Notes: a model not told the origin generated them from the letters alone. A stretch of 64,000 nt of DNA from Capra hircus (GCF_001704415.2 NC_030808.1:140135089-140199088), one strand, 5' to 3'; positions 22,756 through 36,025 are shown, numbered from the stretch's first letter. Program-made: numbers and translations.

Positions 22756-24165
22756 GCACGTTGCAAATATAAGAAAAAATCAATCACACTGCTCCTTTCT
22801 GAGAGCACCCATCAAGAATAAAATGAGCACAGGTGGTGTGGGAGGCACTGGCTGCTCAAGGTGCTGTGTGGACAAACGGAGCAAGCCTGGCGCCTGCCCC
22901 GCCGGATGCTGCTCCTGCTGTGACCACCCCCGTCTCCAGCTCCTGTCCATGCTTTCATTTTTCTTGGAAGACTATTTTCCTAAAGTCCAACGATCAATCA
23001 AAGAAGGGAAACGTTGAGAAGCTTGCTCACTCACACTGTGGACTGGTGAAGGAACCAGGATTCATCTTTCCTTCCCCTCCTTTGCTCCAGGCACTGAACT
23101 GGACAAAGGGCTGGATGATGTCATCTGGGTCAAGGCCACAGGGCTTCACTAGGGAGAAGTCAGTGACATTCAGGGCATACTGGCCCCCTGCCCCTGCTGC
23201 TTCCTAACTGGGTTTCTCACTCCAGCCTCCCCTTGGATTCTGGTCCTAACTACTACGTTACTCAGTCCACGGAATTCTATTCCTTTCCTTACCAACCACT
23301 TCATCACTACTTCCCTTGTCAAGACTATTTGCCCACATGTTGGAATTTCATGGCAGGGCACACATATTCTCAAATGTTACTGCCTCACCAAGTCTACCAG
23401 GAGAGGATATATTTACAGTCATGCTGATGGACACATGGAGGAAGAAATCTCTGTCTGGTTGGCCAACACAGAGCCAGAGCACGTGTGAATAGACAACAGG
23501 TAGGCGGAGAGAGAAAGTCAACATGCTGAAAACTGGGATTAAAATAAATAGGAAAACATCCACATGTGTGAAATAGTGTCTTGGGTTGACCAAAGTGTTT
23601 TTGAAAAACAAAACAAAAAGAAAGATTATTTGAATCTGCAGCTGAATTCAATCTTCTGGATGCTGGTGAGCTCATGCTCACTTCTGGATGGAAGCTCAGC
23701 TGAAGGTTGGGGGCACAGACTCTTCAGTAATCGTCCCCCTAATGGCACATTATGCAAGGAAAACAAATGTGAGCAATTTTCCTAATCAGGCCATTGAGTG
23801 GAAATAATTAAACAGAATAACACCTTAATTATAATTACAAAAGTGATTCCAATATGCCCTATGCATGAAGAAGTGCAAACACTTTGGATTTGCATAATTA
23901 TTTATTATTCTCAATAAACTTATATTGATTACCAGCAACATGCTAGATGTCAGAAGAAATACTTGATGTGGTATCACACCAGGATTTTCTGGAGATCTTA
24001 CTAGTATCAAGAGTTTCTACGAGACCTATTCCAGTTACAGATTATCAGCTTATTTTCTCATAATGCTGAAAATCAGCAATGTGTTTTCACAATTTTCATG
24101 TGAAAATCATGCTCGTGAGTAAACAGGGGTTAGTAGAAGAGGAAGAAAGAGACTTTGCCCCTGGT
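22756..24165. other. Unassigned sequence
   Basis: About 1.4 kb with no clear repeat. The frames at 22823-23207 are Cys/Pro-rich and overlap in two phases, with no recognised domain. Around 23580-23600, gggttgaccaaagtgttttt resembles half of a mariner MITE, but the other half is not evident. Confidence 0.4.
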
Positions 24166-24169
24166 GTTA

Positions 24170-24374
24170 CCGTTGTTCAATTTCCCAGTCATGTCCTATT
24201 TTTTGCACGGACTGTCGCCCACCAGGCTCCTCTGTCCACGGGTTTTCCCAGGCAAGAACACTGGAGTGGGTTGCCATTTCCTTCTCCAGGAGATCTTCCC
24301 AACCCAGGGATCAAACCCACATCTCCTGTATTAGCAGGGAGATTTTTTACCACTGAGCCACCTGGGAAGCCCTG
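24170..24374 (-). mobile_element. Bov-tA SINE
   Basis: Antisense body, then antisense head ending ccactgagccacctgggaag. Confidence 0.9.
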
Positions 24375-24754
24375 ACCTTGGGGTTATCTATCTCTAAAGA
24401 CCCACATGTTCCCTGATGATGCTCTCAAAAGCTCTCCAGTAATGGGATGGATCAGATATAATAGAATGTCAAGGGCACAGAGGAGATCTTTTCATTATGC
24501 AGGCAATTAGGTGAGATTACTCCAGTTCTTAGATTTACTGGCTGAGGCACACAGTGCTATGGTGTTCTGGTGACCTTGCTGTATAGCTGCTGATCTGAAG
24601 GAGAGCAACTCGGCTGGAAGGATGCCCCGTGAGCCATCATTTTCCTGTTCATAATTGTTGGGTTTGGAGCACAAGCTAGCTGCTAGGTGATTTCTAAATT
24701 TCTTTCAGGCTTTCATTTCCTATACTTTTTTGTTTGGTTTAGTTGGGATTATGT

Positions 24755-24980
24755 GTTAAACAAAATGCCTGTGATCCATTTTGAGTTAGCTTTTGTATGA
24801 GATAGGAGGTTCATTATTTTTTGCCTATGGATGTCCGATTGTTCTAGTACAATTTACTGAAAACAAAACAAAAGATGATCTTACTTCCATTGAACTTCTG
24901 CATCTTTGTCAAAAATCAACTGGGCATATGTGTATGGGGCCTATGTCTGGGTTCCCTATTCTGTCCCACCAACCAAAACT
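24755..24980 (-). mobile_element. L1 ORF2 fragment
   Basis: Antisense distal ORF2 landmarks: ccattttgagttagcttttg, gcctatggatgtccgattgt, catctttgtcaaaaatcaac. No reading frame is preserved. Confidence 0.72.
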
Positions 24981-25219
24981 GTAGAATTTTTAAGTTCACT
25001 TTTGTGCCGATTCAAAGTGCTTCTGTATCAATTATAGGTAATGGATCTAAAAATAGCCTTATAACTCGGAAGCACATGAAGATAAATTTGGGGAATGTCC
25101 CGGCATGAAATGTTTAGCCTCCTACCACAGAGAGGACACTTCTAAAGAGACCAAAAATATTTTGCAGAAAAAGTGAATTCTGATACAGCTGTATTTATTA
25201 ATAGAGAGACGTGATTCAT

Positions 25220-25500
25220 AACATATTGTTGAGTAATAAAACAGTGCATTATAAAATTTTAGATAATGTATGACTCCATTCAAAATATATATGTAAAATA
25301 TGCTTGTGTAGAATTTTTATATGCATGTATATGCATACATGAAAAAAATGCAAAAGACCATTATGGTAATAGTTTCCACCTTAGCTTGGTGGCATTACAA
25401 CAATTTTATTCTGTTTTATTATTTACTTTACTAATTTCTATCTCCCAGGTTTTCAAAAATGGTCATGTACTGCGTATATATTACATTTTTAAATGAATAA
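25220..25500 (+). mobile_element. Old L1 3' UTR fragment
   Basis: The run cattcaaaatatatatgtaaa, then taatagtttccaccttagct, then aaaatggtcatgtactgcgt follows the 3' UTR layout of old L1 subfamilies. Assignment is by gist only. Confidence 0.5.
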
Positions 25501-26869
25501 AATACAACTTAAAATCCTTGAGTTAATTTTGATTAACATCTAGACTCCCCCAATGGCATACATACTCTTTGATGTAAAAAAACATACAAAATACAACTAT
25601 GAACTCCTACTTTTCTGACTGGTTCACGTGTGAGTGCATGCATGAAACAAAAGTACATAAAAATAGCGGCCGGAGCACAATTTCTAGTTGTGTATCTAAT
25701 AGGTGGTGAAATGCCGAGATGCATAATCAGCGCTGCTGTTTTTCTTTCTTTATGTCTGTTCACACATCTATAGGTTGCCTGGTGCTGTTAATGATGGAAA
25801 TCTATATTAACAACTGGAAAACTGTATAGATATTCTGAGTATTGGCTAATTTACCCACTTCCCTCGATCAACTTATTATACCAATATAAACTGATAACTT
25901 GTTCCAGAATAAAAATTTCGAACATGGTTTTAATTAAAATTTGTATTGCTATCGGCATAAATCCACAGAATGTACCTCGCTTGGTGTATGGATTTACAGT
26001 ATAATGAAAGATCAGTAAGCTATTGAAGATCCTTTATTTCGGCAACATTTCATTTCTGGCAATATTGTAACAGCTCTGATTAAAGAAAATGTTCATATGG
26101 CCTCATTGTAAGTTAGAGTGTTGGAACCACAGTTGGATAACAGGTTCCCCTCCTGGGAGGGGTCTGTGTTTGCGTTTGTGTCCCACTCAGGAAGCCAGCT
26201 GCCCAGGTTTCCACTACACATCACAATAAAGTCCAGGTTTATATCTTTACTAAAATGTCCATTCTTTTTAAAAAGTAAAATAACATTATCCATTGATGAC
26301 TTTTCATTTGAGCTGTCCTAGTTTTGCTGGCAAAATCAAGAAGTAGGAAATGTAATGTCTTAATAACAAATACCAGCAGATGGAAGATGGGTGCCATTTC
26401 TCTGTCTTGACATCAGTCGCATTCTCTTGATTACAGGTGAGGACAGCATGAAACGCCTTAATGTTTTAATTATTTTACCAGATTTACAGTGGCTCTGTAT
26501 CATGCTTATATTCCTATTCAATTTACAGAGCTGATACATAGGTTTTTGTGTTAAGCTTACCTAATATTTTCATTGAGAATTTAGATGAACTGAATAAAGG
26601 AATAAAATACTTTGACTTTGCATAGATTGAGCTTTCCTTAAGATAAGAAACCATGTATTATATTCTATTAGAGAAAAACTACTGCCTTTTCTTTTTTTTC
26701 TCCTAATGTCTTTGCAATATCTATACAAACTATTCTTTGCTTTCTTAACTTTAAAATATATTAAAATATGCTTATGGGAGGATCAATTATTAAATTTGGA
26801 GACTCAGGATACTAAATTGTGGACAATCCATCATTATTCCCTTCCTGAGAAATGTACAGATGAGTGGGA
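25501..26869. other. Repeat-free AT-rich stretch
   Basis: More than 1.3 kb with no mobile element that I recognise. The part 25790-26640 has several TAATT/AATTA words and little low-complexity sequence, as in some conserved non-coding elements. No exon is evident. Confidence 0.35.
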
Positions 26870-27045
26870 CCAATGTGGCCCAATCTGATAAGCAGAGGCA
26901 AGCCCAGTGCAGCCTAACCTTCTGAGGTCAGCCAACATTCAGCCAGCCAGGAAACTCAAAATCAAGAAAGATTAATGTTTTTCAAATTAGAGGCTATTTG
27001 TTACACTACATTATCGCAAACAGAGCTGACTAATACACAATCTCT
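26870..27045 (+). mobile_element. Possible MaLR LTR 3' end
   Basis: The closing segment ggctatttgttacactacat followed by ctgactaatacac resembles the 3' terminus of MLT1 LTRs. The rest is too diverged to place. Confidence 0.4.
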
Positions 27046-27744
27046 TAAAAAAAATGTTGAGTTATAGCATAATATGTTCAACAACTAAATAGGAAATAAT
27101 CATCTGGATCTGATCTTCTCATCTGGAGATGAAAACGCTGGGGCTCAAAGTACTGTAACTTGCTCTAAAGTACAGAAGAGAGGAAAGTAGGTCTCCTGAT
27201 TCATGGTGCCTTTCCTGACTGTGTGATGGAAGATTCTGGATTAGCATGGATCTTTGCTCCAAGCCTTGGGCAGTACTGTCCATATCCCTTACGTACGTGT
27301 GCCTCACTCTGCCCTATTCTCCTCTCCCTTTCTCTCCCCCATGTTTCTCCATCAAAGCTCTATAGTTGTTCTCAGAGTTTCCTCTGATTTCCACTTGGAA
27401 AGCCCACAGTCCTCATTGTGTGCTGGCCTCTGGGCTACGCTATGAGCAGCTCAGTTCATACACAAATATAACACAAAGATCGATCTGTTCCAAGACTGAT
27501 GACTTATGTGAATCAGGTTCTGTTTTCATTGCTTAATTTGTCATCCCAAATCTCTTTCCAAGTCTCACACTTAATTCTTAGAATCATATACTCTCATAGC
27601 TTCATGGAGGAATCAAGGATACCTCATCCCACTCAATCCTAAGGAGATTCTACAGGAGAGAAAGAGGGAGAATTCTTAACACACCTAAAGCCTGACTCAA
27701 AATGCCTAGAAGTTGATAAAAGTCCAACACAAATAGTTTTTCTT
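27046..27744. other. Unassigned, possible MIR trace
   Basis: Around 27120-27200 the words gagatgaaaacgctggggct and ctcctgattcatggtgcc hint at an antisense MIR. The rest is unassigned. Confidence 0.35.
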
Positions 27745-27747
27745 TCA

Positions 27748-28025
27748 AACAGTGGTGCTGGAAAAGACTCTTGAGAATCCCCTGGATAGCAAGGAGATCA
27801 AACCAGTCAATCCTAAAGGAAATCATCCCTGAATATACATTGGAAGGACCGATGCTGAAGCTGAAACTCCAATACTTTGTGTACCTGATGAGATGGTTGG
27901 ATGGCATCACTGGCTCAATGGACATGAGTTTTGAGCAAACTCCAGGAGGTGGTGAAGGACAGGGAAGCCTGGCGTCTTACAGCCCATGGAGTTGCAGAGT
28001 CAGACACGACTTAGTGACTGAACCA
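27748..28025 (+). mobile_element. BovB LINE, 3' end with internal deletion
   Basis: It runs from the ELWCW-equivalent codons (gtggtgctggaaaagactct) to the terminus. About 90 bp are missing at 27886, where gtgtacctgatg joins directly to agatggttggatgg. This joins parts in a new phase and gives the 93-codon frame at 27771-28052. Confidence 0.88.
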
Positions 28026-28775
28026 CAGAAAAGTATCATGGCAGTGATATAATTTGGTGCTACGATTACCTCTCTCTCTGTTGCTTTGAAACCTCAATCC
28101 TTGAATATTTTTCTAACCCCTACACAGAGTCTATTTGATTGTGTCATTTCTCTCCATAGGGCTGAAGGTTACAGTTTAGGATCTTTATGACACTCCTTGT
28201 GGATTCCCCCAAAATAAGCACCAGTTCTCTTAAAAATGTGCTTGGTGTAGCCATAGTTTTACTCTACACATGGTACTCCAACTCATAAAATATCCCATAA
28301 GGTATCTTGTGACCAAATCCATATTGTCACTGCTCCCCTAGACCAGCTCATGTCCCTTGAGTTGACCAACTCACGTGTGCTAACCCATAGCAGATGTATC
28401 TAATGATCTCATCAGCTCAGGATTCCATGTCTGCCTCCAGTCCATCTCTTTACCTCTGTTCTGTGAATGGATTCTTGTCCTTTTATGGTTTGATGAGCGT
28501 CTCAAATCGCACTTACAACCTGAAATGGTCTCCAAGAAAAAGAGAACTAATCACATACACTGCATGAAACATTTATTTCACCAGGCGTTTAGTTTTCCAT
28601 CAGCAGCCTGCAGGATTACAATATTATTGGTTTGCAAATGTGAGAAGCAGCCCAAGGGGAGGGCAGAATCCTTCCTCAGGGCAGAAAGTCTAGATCTTTC
28701 TCTCTTCTGTAATAGCGAGGGACCCATGAGAAATTTACTTCACATCAGTTTCCTCCCAATAAATGGGCATTCACA
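28026..28775. other. Unassigned sequence
   Basis: No recognised repeat. A 133-codon frame at 28525-28926 runs from here into the next SINE and is a chance frame. Confidence 0.45.
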
Positions 28776-28960
28776 TGGCTTTCCTGGTGGCTCAGATGAT
28801 AAAGAATCTGCCTGCAATGCAGGAGACCCAGGTTCAATCGCTGGGTCAGGAAGATCTCTGGAGAAGGGAAGGACCACCCACTCCAGTATTCTGAAGAATT
28901 CTATGGACAGAGGCATGGGGTTCTAAAGAGTCAGACACAACTGAGCAACTAACACTTTTC
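28776..28960 (+). mobile_element. Bov-tA SINE
   Basis: Head tggctttcctggtggctcag. A deletion in the body removes part of the gcctggagaatcc block. Confidence 0.88.
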
Positions 28961-29627
28961 CATCACACATGTCACAGCATCCTTGGAAAATTATTAGAAA
29001 CAACAGAATGCAAGAGTCCTTAAATAATGCTGTATGTTTGATAAGTGATCATGATGAAAACTTTCTTATGTTTGCTTATTATGAATATATCTCTCTTGCA
29101 CCATCTCCCCACCTGTCTACTTTGGAGCTGTCTGTCTCAGAAAGCATCCAGAACAGGCAGCTTCCTCGAGAGGCCACTCTCTACTGTGCACACTTTTCTT
29201 GCTTGATAGCTGGCAGCCAAACCTGATACCCCATATTGAAATTCTCAGCACCTGGTTTCTTCCCTTTGTCCCCATGCCTGGGTCTACCAAGGGCCCTGGG
29301 TCACCCCACTTTGGCTCACTTCTTTGAAATGCCATAACAGGTGAACAAGTTTGCCCAATTTCCCATCTTTGAGTATCTAAATGTAAAATTCCTTCCGTCT
29401 TTCAGGCAAGTTATTCAATTTGCCACTGGTCTTCCATGTTATTTCGAAGGCAAAATGGAACCCTCCCCCTCTTTTGATAAGTAGTTAATAGTGTTGCATA
29501 AAGGTATCTTAGCTATGGGGTCTGTAGCTAGTCATGCGTACAGGAATATTAGACAAATAATAAAATACTTGGAAAGAGCCCGCAGTTCAGTTCAAAATCC
29601 TTTCTTATCGTTGTTTCTCCTTACCTA
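28961..29627. other. Unassigned sequence
   Basis: No recognised gene or repeat. Confidence 0.45.
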
Positions 29628-29629
29628 TT

Positions 29630-29962
29630 TTGAGAGCCCCTTGGACAGCAAGGAGACCAAACCAGTCAATCCTAAAGGATTTCAACACTGATATTCATCA
29701 GAAGGACTGATGCTGAAGCTCCAACACTTTGGCCACCTGATGTGAAGAACCAGCTCATTGGAAAAGACCCTGATGCTGGGAAAGATTGAGGGCAGGAGGA
29801 GAAGGGGATGACAGAGGATGAGATGGTTGGATGGCATCACTGACTCAATGGACATGAATTTGAGCAAACTCTGGGAGATAGTAAAGGACAGGGGAGCCTG
29901 GTGTGCTACAGTCTCTCGGGTCACAAAGAGTTGGACACAATAGCAACTGAACAACAACAAAA
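29630..29962 (+). mobile_element. BovB LINE, 3' end
   Basis: It begins at gagagccccttggacagcaa and ends in an (AAC)-rich tail. One short codon block (ctgaagctgaa) is deleted. Confidence 0.88.
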
Positions 29963-30145
29963 GAGACACAAAACTAAATTTCTGGCACATGAGGTTATGT
30001 ATAAATCTGGCAACCACCAATTCCCTCAGAATATCCTGTAAAAATCCAGTTAGGCTTGAGCATTGTGTAGGCTGCTCTGGATGTTAGTTAACCCTTGCTT
30101 GGAAGGATTCCCATCTCCTTCAGGTAACCTTCATTACATAGTAAT

Positions 30146-30222
30146 TATTGTGGCCCAAAAGTTTGAGTTTTTCAGTGAGATAGTATGGGAAACTCTAAAC
30201 GAACTGTTTGGCCTACCCAATA
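30146..30222. mobile_element. Mariner-type MITE
   Basis: A ~77-bp imperfect palindrome: left arm tattgtggcccaaaagtttg, right arm cgaactgtttggcctaccca. The arms pair in reverse complement and end in TA, the mariner target site. It resembles the short cetartiodactyl elements with ends like ggttggccaaaaagttcgtt. It has no coding capacity. Confidence 0.75.
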
Positions 30223-32254
30223 CTTTGTGACTATGACTGTATAAAACATGCATGATTTTTCCTGGCATGAGAAGCATATTCTCATTTTCTCAAATGATTC
30301 AGACTGTGCGGTTCACACAGAATGCACAGCACTGGACTCTTACTTTCAGTGCAAAAATCTCCCATTGGTCTAGGAACTGGTTTTCATATTGGAGAATACA
30401 TAAATGTATTGAAATTGCTTATACATTTTTTAGTGAAACATCAACTTGCCTGGGTATTACTGTCATAGCAAAACATCTTTAGGTCTGGGAACAAAGGTTA
30501 AATAGGACACAGTTTTGTATTCCTGCTTGGGACCCTATTACCCAAGAGGCACTGAGAAATGGCACCAAGATTACCTCCCAGCTAAATACAGCTTTTTGTA
30601 ATACTCCTGAAAGATTATTTAATATTTCAAATAATGGGTACTGACATTCAACAAAGACTGCTTATCAAGGTCACTGGTATTATTTAGCTGATTATTTTGA
30701 GGCTCAACCCTTTAGATTCCTTAACTGATAATGATTATGACAGGATTAAACAGGATTTTAAAAAGCTTCATGTATTTGTTTTATGTGAATTTCTCTCAAG
30801 AAAATTTTTACGGTGTTATTCTTTTGTGGGAAATAAGGAACTCAGACATCTCCATTTTACTTAAAGGCCAAAGAGGTTAAAATAGCCAAGGAGCCAAGAT
30901 GCCTATCTGCTCTCCTGGCTGCAAGCTTGGACAAAAGTGGTTTTCTCACAAATTCAGGTACCTCTGTGAGGGGCCCCAAGTGTGGGTTTACAGCTGATTT
31001 CACTCCATAGCTTACATGTTTCAAACACCTTGCAAATAACATCGAGTACAATTTTCTTCAATTTTATACATATCTCTTTGACTTTGCCTTTCATCTTTAG
31101 AGAAACACTGAGTATCCTGTTAACATCATGTTAGTTTACTGGGAAGTCACATAAAGCTTACTGTGGCCAAGAGCACATCTTAGCACACCCTCTGTGGGTG
31201 TTTGATGACCCTTGGTCAGATGGGTAGGATAAATCAACAATTGAGTAGGCCAAGACTGGCTGGCTGGAGATGGCTTTGAGGGACATGATTGGAGACCAGG
31301 GGGAGTGGGACACAGGGCAGAGCCCCTGGCAGGTAAGGTTGGCAAACCCACTCAGGCACATTCCGGGCTCTTGGCGAACGGAATAGACCTGCAGCAGCCC
31401 TCATGGAGCTTAGCCTCCAATCAGGGAGTCATGGTGTACCCAAGTAGATTATTGCAAAAGTAAAGGTCACAGTCCTGGCAAGCAGGAAAGTGATGGGCTG
31501 GAGCAGACTACCAACTCTTTCTCTTTGAAACCTAAAAGCTGAGTGGAAGAGGTTTGGTTAGACCAAGAAGGGCTTGGAGGGGAAGAGACGAAGCAACACC
31601 TGTGAAGACCCTGAGTCAAAGAAGAGACTGGTGATCTGGGGACCTTGAAAGTAGTGACTGGGGGTGGAACTGACAGAGTTAGAGCTGGGGTACCCAGAGG
31701 GGAAGCTGCAGACACAGCCAGGGTCAGAGCAGGGGGCCCAGTGGCTTCAGTTGGACTCCTGGCTCATTCTTAAACAGAAAAGGTGCCCAGTACAAACTGC
31801 TCTTGATGCTGGAGAAACGAGTAACAGAGTGCTCTAGAGACCATGCCAGTAAGTCAGACTCCATGAAGAGAAGGAACACCAGCAGCTGTTGTGGGAAACC
31901 TCCCTTCTGTCCAGATTGCTGCCATCACCCACTCCTGGAATATTTGCCCCTCTGCAGACCTCACTGAAGCTATTTCTTCTACAAAATGCCTGCAACAACA
32001 AAATGTACATTTTTCTCTCCTGCCATTTCTCTCCTCATAGGAATTCTCACAATTATATATTTAACTTGTCTACTTTTATTAACACTCTAAATCACCATAG
32101 TTTTAGATAAAATGGCTATATCTATAATATCTAAAGCAATTACACCCATCCTTGAAAGATAGAAATAAAATTAAATATATTATTTGATTTCTGCTTGTTT
32201 GTATTTTTAAACATGTTATGACTGAGCTCTACAGAATAATAAGTCAACAGGGTG
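30223..32254. other. Long unassigned stretch
   Basis: About 2 kb without a repeat I can place. The part 30490-30850 is AT-rich and repeat-free. From 31250 to 31760 the composition is more GC-rich, with only overlapping chance frames. Confidence 0.4.
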
Positions 32255-32257
32255 GTA

Positions 32258-32358
32258 AATCTGGAGAACAAAATGGCTACCCACTCCAGTATTTTTGCCT
32301 GCAGAATTCCATGGGCAGAGGTACAATTCATGGGGTCTCCAAGAGCCAGACACATGCA
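32258..32358 (+). mobile_element. BovA fragment
   Basis: The sense BovA body from aatggctacccactccagta to caagagccagacac, with the middle partly deleted. Confidence 0.8.
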
Positions 32359-33711
32359 GTTACTATGTGCAATTTTTGTTTTACCATGTTAACATATTTT
32401 TATTTTTTAAATGAGTTTCAATGTTATTCTAATAACCGACTAGTACTATACAGAGTACAGACCTTATCTGGTTATTGGTGTAGAGCAAGATTTCATATTT
32501 TGTTTCCATGAAGCACACAATGTGACATTCATGTTCAGGTAAAGAGGGGGATGTTTCCAGGTTAGGTGGGATATTGAGACAGGTGAGAGTTCTCTCAGCA
32601 GAAAAGAAGAAACTGGATATTCAGAATTTTTTTTTTTTTTGATAGATGATGCAAACTGTTCTCTACTCAGGCTAATAGCAAAGCAACAGCAAGGGACATC
32701 TGAACTAGGATTTGTGCCAAACATCACATTCTATACAGGAAAAAGGAATAAATCTGCAAGATTCTGGAAGGGGCTGAAATTAGTAGTTTAGGTCTCAGTT
32801 GTTCAACTAGAAACACTTAGATAATTCCTACTGAATTCAGAATGACATGTATAATGAGTTCTGATGTTTCTTTTTCTACCAGGAGACAGAAAGATGCTAC
32901 CTCTGCTTCTGAACATTGTGGACTGTGTGAGTGTATGGATGCATGGTGTATCCATACTCATGCAACTGTCACCCAATGATGAATAAAACTGCATAAAATA
33001 AATCTCAGTGTATAGGACTTCTAGCTGTTTTCTGAGCTCCTGGGACTGACGTGCGATAAACATGCTCTTTCAGAATATATTCTTTCTTGGGAAGATAAGG
33101 AGGGTGGGAGACTTCCTGAAAAAGCATCGCACGGTTCTGTCATATTGTCTTCGTGTGACATAAAAGGCCACGGCACGTTACACTAGAAAAGGTCACGCTG
33201 ACAGCTGACGGCTGCAATTCTGGCGGATTTTGTAGTTTGACTGGCAAATGACTTTACGCCCTCACTGAACAAAAATGCCTGCAACAACAAAATGTGCGTT
33301 TTCCTTCGCATTTTCACAGTTACTTCAGAAAGCTGCATCGGACCCAACCTTCTTTCAGCTTCAGCATCTTTGGGGACCACTGCCCATCCCCTGATCCAGG
33401 ACATCAGAAGGAGAAATATGCCATTCATCTGTGCATAGCTTGATAGGATGTCAATAAACATTTACTATTGTTGATGATAATGAGAAACAAGTAAATGCAG
33501 AACATCAAAACATGCTACAACTCTTTAAGAAAGGATCACATCTGATTAAGAAACATTTTTACTATAATTTAAAACACCTGAAGCACTGAGGCTGTATGAA
33601 GAGAAAACAGCTTTGTAAAATTATCCTAATGGAAACGATCAGGAGATGAAGTGATTACTTACTAGTAAGACTTAAGAAGTAAAACCGTTGTTTGAATTTG
33701 CAAAGAGGTGA
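32359..33711. other. Unassigned sequence
   Basis: No recognised gene or repeat, apart from a 14-bp T run near 32627. It holds the second copy of a 24-bp exact direct repeat described in the findings. Confidence 0.45.
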
Positions 33712-33812
33712 GAGCTGCCTGCTCAGTCATTACGTTGTATCCAACTCTTTGCCATCCCATGGACTCTAGCCAGACAGGGCCCTCTGTCCGTAGGGTTTTC
33801 CAGGCAAGCAAA
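33712..33812 (-). mobile_element. BovA fragment
   Basis: Antisense BovA body from gcctgctcagtcattacgtt to ttttccaggcaagcaaag. Confidence 0.82.
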
Positions 33813-33989
33813 GACATTCCTTGTACGTAAGTACAGTAAATAGGGAGGCGACCCTTGAGACTCTTCATGTCACACAAAAAGCCACTCCATTCTCCTGCAG
33901 GGACCCAATGTAGCAACACGGTATGTACGTGGCCCCAAATCCCTGCCCAGTTGGGATCAAGATAATTGTGTACTACTGAGCACGATCAT

Positions 33990-34119
33990 TGGAGAAGGAA
34001 ATGGCAACCCACTTCAGTGTTCTTGCCTGGAGAATCCCAGGGATGGGGGAGCCTTGTGGGCTGCCGTCTATGGGGTCGCACAGAGTCGGGCACGACTGAA
34101 GCGACTTAGCAGCAGCAAA
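33990..34119 (+). mobile_element. Bov-A2 3' monomer with TSD
   Basis: Only the second monomer and its (AGC)n tail are present. The flanks gcacgatcat (33980-33989) and gcatgatcat (34120-34129) differ at one base. Confidence 0.92.
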
Positions 34120-34344
34120 GCATGATCATATCCTGAAATGGAAAGATACATATGAGCCAATTAGACAGTCTGTCACCATGGAGAAGCCTGCTCATGATAA
34201 ATAAGGGCAATTTTCTGTTTTCTCTAATCTGTTTCAAATGTCAAAGCTCTCACTGTGTTCTGAGGGCTGTTTCCCTTCTGTGTTTGGGTTCTGTTCCCAG
34301 CTATGAGAGGTGCAGATGGAAGTGGTGGAGGGTGCAAGGAATTC

Positions 34345-34515
34345 ACCTCTGCTGTGTACTCGCCACATAACCTTGGCCATGGTATGTGATCTCCCTGAGT
34401 TTCCTTTGTTCATCTGTAAAATGAGGACACCAATGCCCACTTTGAAGGACTGTCAGAAGGATGAAAGGCAAATATGTATGCTCAAGTTTTCTGTCAAGAT
34501 GCTCTGAATAAAGCA
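34345..34515 (+). mobile_element. MIR SINE
   Basis: The sense MIR core: cgccacataaccttggccat, then cctgagtttcctttgttcat, ctgtaaaatgaggaca, and an end near gctctgaataaagcac. Confidence 0.78.
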
Positions 34516-34642
34516 CCCAATTTCCAATTGTCCAAACTTCTCACCTTTAGAAAGGTAGGAATAAAACTGAAAAAAAGAGCAATAAGCAATGATAAAGACA
34601 TTACACAGAGGAGAATAAAGCTCTCCTAAAAATAAGAGTGTT

Positions 34643-34850
34643 AATCTCTCAGTCATGTGTAATTCTGTGACTCCATGGGCTGTAGTCTGCCAGGCTCCTC
34701 TGTCCCTGGAATTCTCCAGGCAAGAATATTGGGGTGGGTTGCCATTTCCTTCTCCAGTGGATCTTCCCAACCCAGGGATTGAACCTACATCTCTTAAGTC
34801 TTATGCATTGGTTTGCAGGTTCTTTATCATTAGCGCCACCTGGGAAGCAT
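34643..34850 (-). mobile_element. Bov-tA SINE
   Basis: Antisense body, then antisense head to cattagcgccacctgggaag. Confidence 0.9.
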
Positions 34851-35499
34851 CTTTCAAAGGCAGAGCAAAACAAATGGAAATGTGGAAGTGACCGTGAAAA
34901 GGTATTTGTAGCAACTTAGTCACAACCAACAAAGCATCCTTCTCAAGAGGGAAATTATGCTTAGAGGAAGAACTATCTATGGCTTAATTCATCACAAACT
35001 TTGCTAATGTGATGGTGTGCTGATGGGGAGAATGTCTCCAGAGCTGGTCTGGCACCGTGTTCATTTATATCCCCATCTCTCTGGACATGGTGGAGCAAAG
35101 CAACTGTCAAAATCATAGGACAGAAATCAATTGCTATAAAACGATGGCAATTTAGAATTACTATAATAAAATTCATAGGAGAAGGAAGAGAGTAGGTAAT
35201 GTTTATAATCAAGGATAAGATACAGATCCTTTCATGGTGATACAGCAATTAATTAAGATATAAATGTAAATACCAGAGAAACTCATGTAAATACAATCAA
35301 GTAAAACTGAAGGGTGGCATTCTCAGGATACTTCATATTTTCATCATACGTCTTTGTGGAAGGCTTGATTATTTCTTTAGAAAAAGATCAAGAATCTCAG
35401 AAACATTTGTCATTACATGTAAGCCATTACAAGAAAGAAAAACAGCCCATCAACATTCCATGACATAAAAAGAAGTAACAGACACCCAGGACAGGATCC
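34851..35499. other. Unassigned sequence
   Basis: No recognised gene or repeat. Confidence 0.45.
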
Positions 35500-35698
35500 T
35501 ACGTGCATGCTCAGCCACGTCCAACTCTTTTCAACCCCATGTACTGTAACCAGGTCCCTGGGATTTTCCAGGCAAGAATACTGGAAATACAGTTCCTACT
35601 CCAGGGGATCTTCCTGACCCAGGGATTGAACCCATGTCTCCTGCAAGTCTCCTACATTGCAGGTGGGTTCTTTACTGCTGAGGCCCTGGGGATGCCCA
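35500..35698 (-). mobile_element. Bov-tA SINE
   Basis: Antisense body and head. It carries a small duplication in the head (gtctcctgcaagtctcctac). Confidence 0.87.
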
Positions 35699-35994
35699 AG
35701 AAGGGGGAGGGATGAACTAAAGAATCCATGAAAAGAGAAAGCACAACAGAAAGTACGACATCACACAACAGCAATATGCTCAACTCACTCTCAGAATGGA
35801 TCAAAAATTTAATTATATACCCTTTTGATGATTTTTTAAAGGTGATTCGAGATACTGATGATTCAAGATGTGGAGGGCGTATCAGGCAAACGCAGACAAA
35901 GAGATGGCATCAGTCATACTCTTTAGGAGACAGGATGGAGAAAGAATGGCTCTTTATAATAGCGAAAGGTATAATCTGTGACAAAGATATGAGG

Positions 35995-35996
<2 letters not shown>

Positions 35997-36025
<29 letters not shown>

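Noticed and set aside
28525..28926. 133-codon open frame
   Set aside because: The C-terminal third is read out of a Bov-tA SINE, and the upstream part has no motif.
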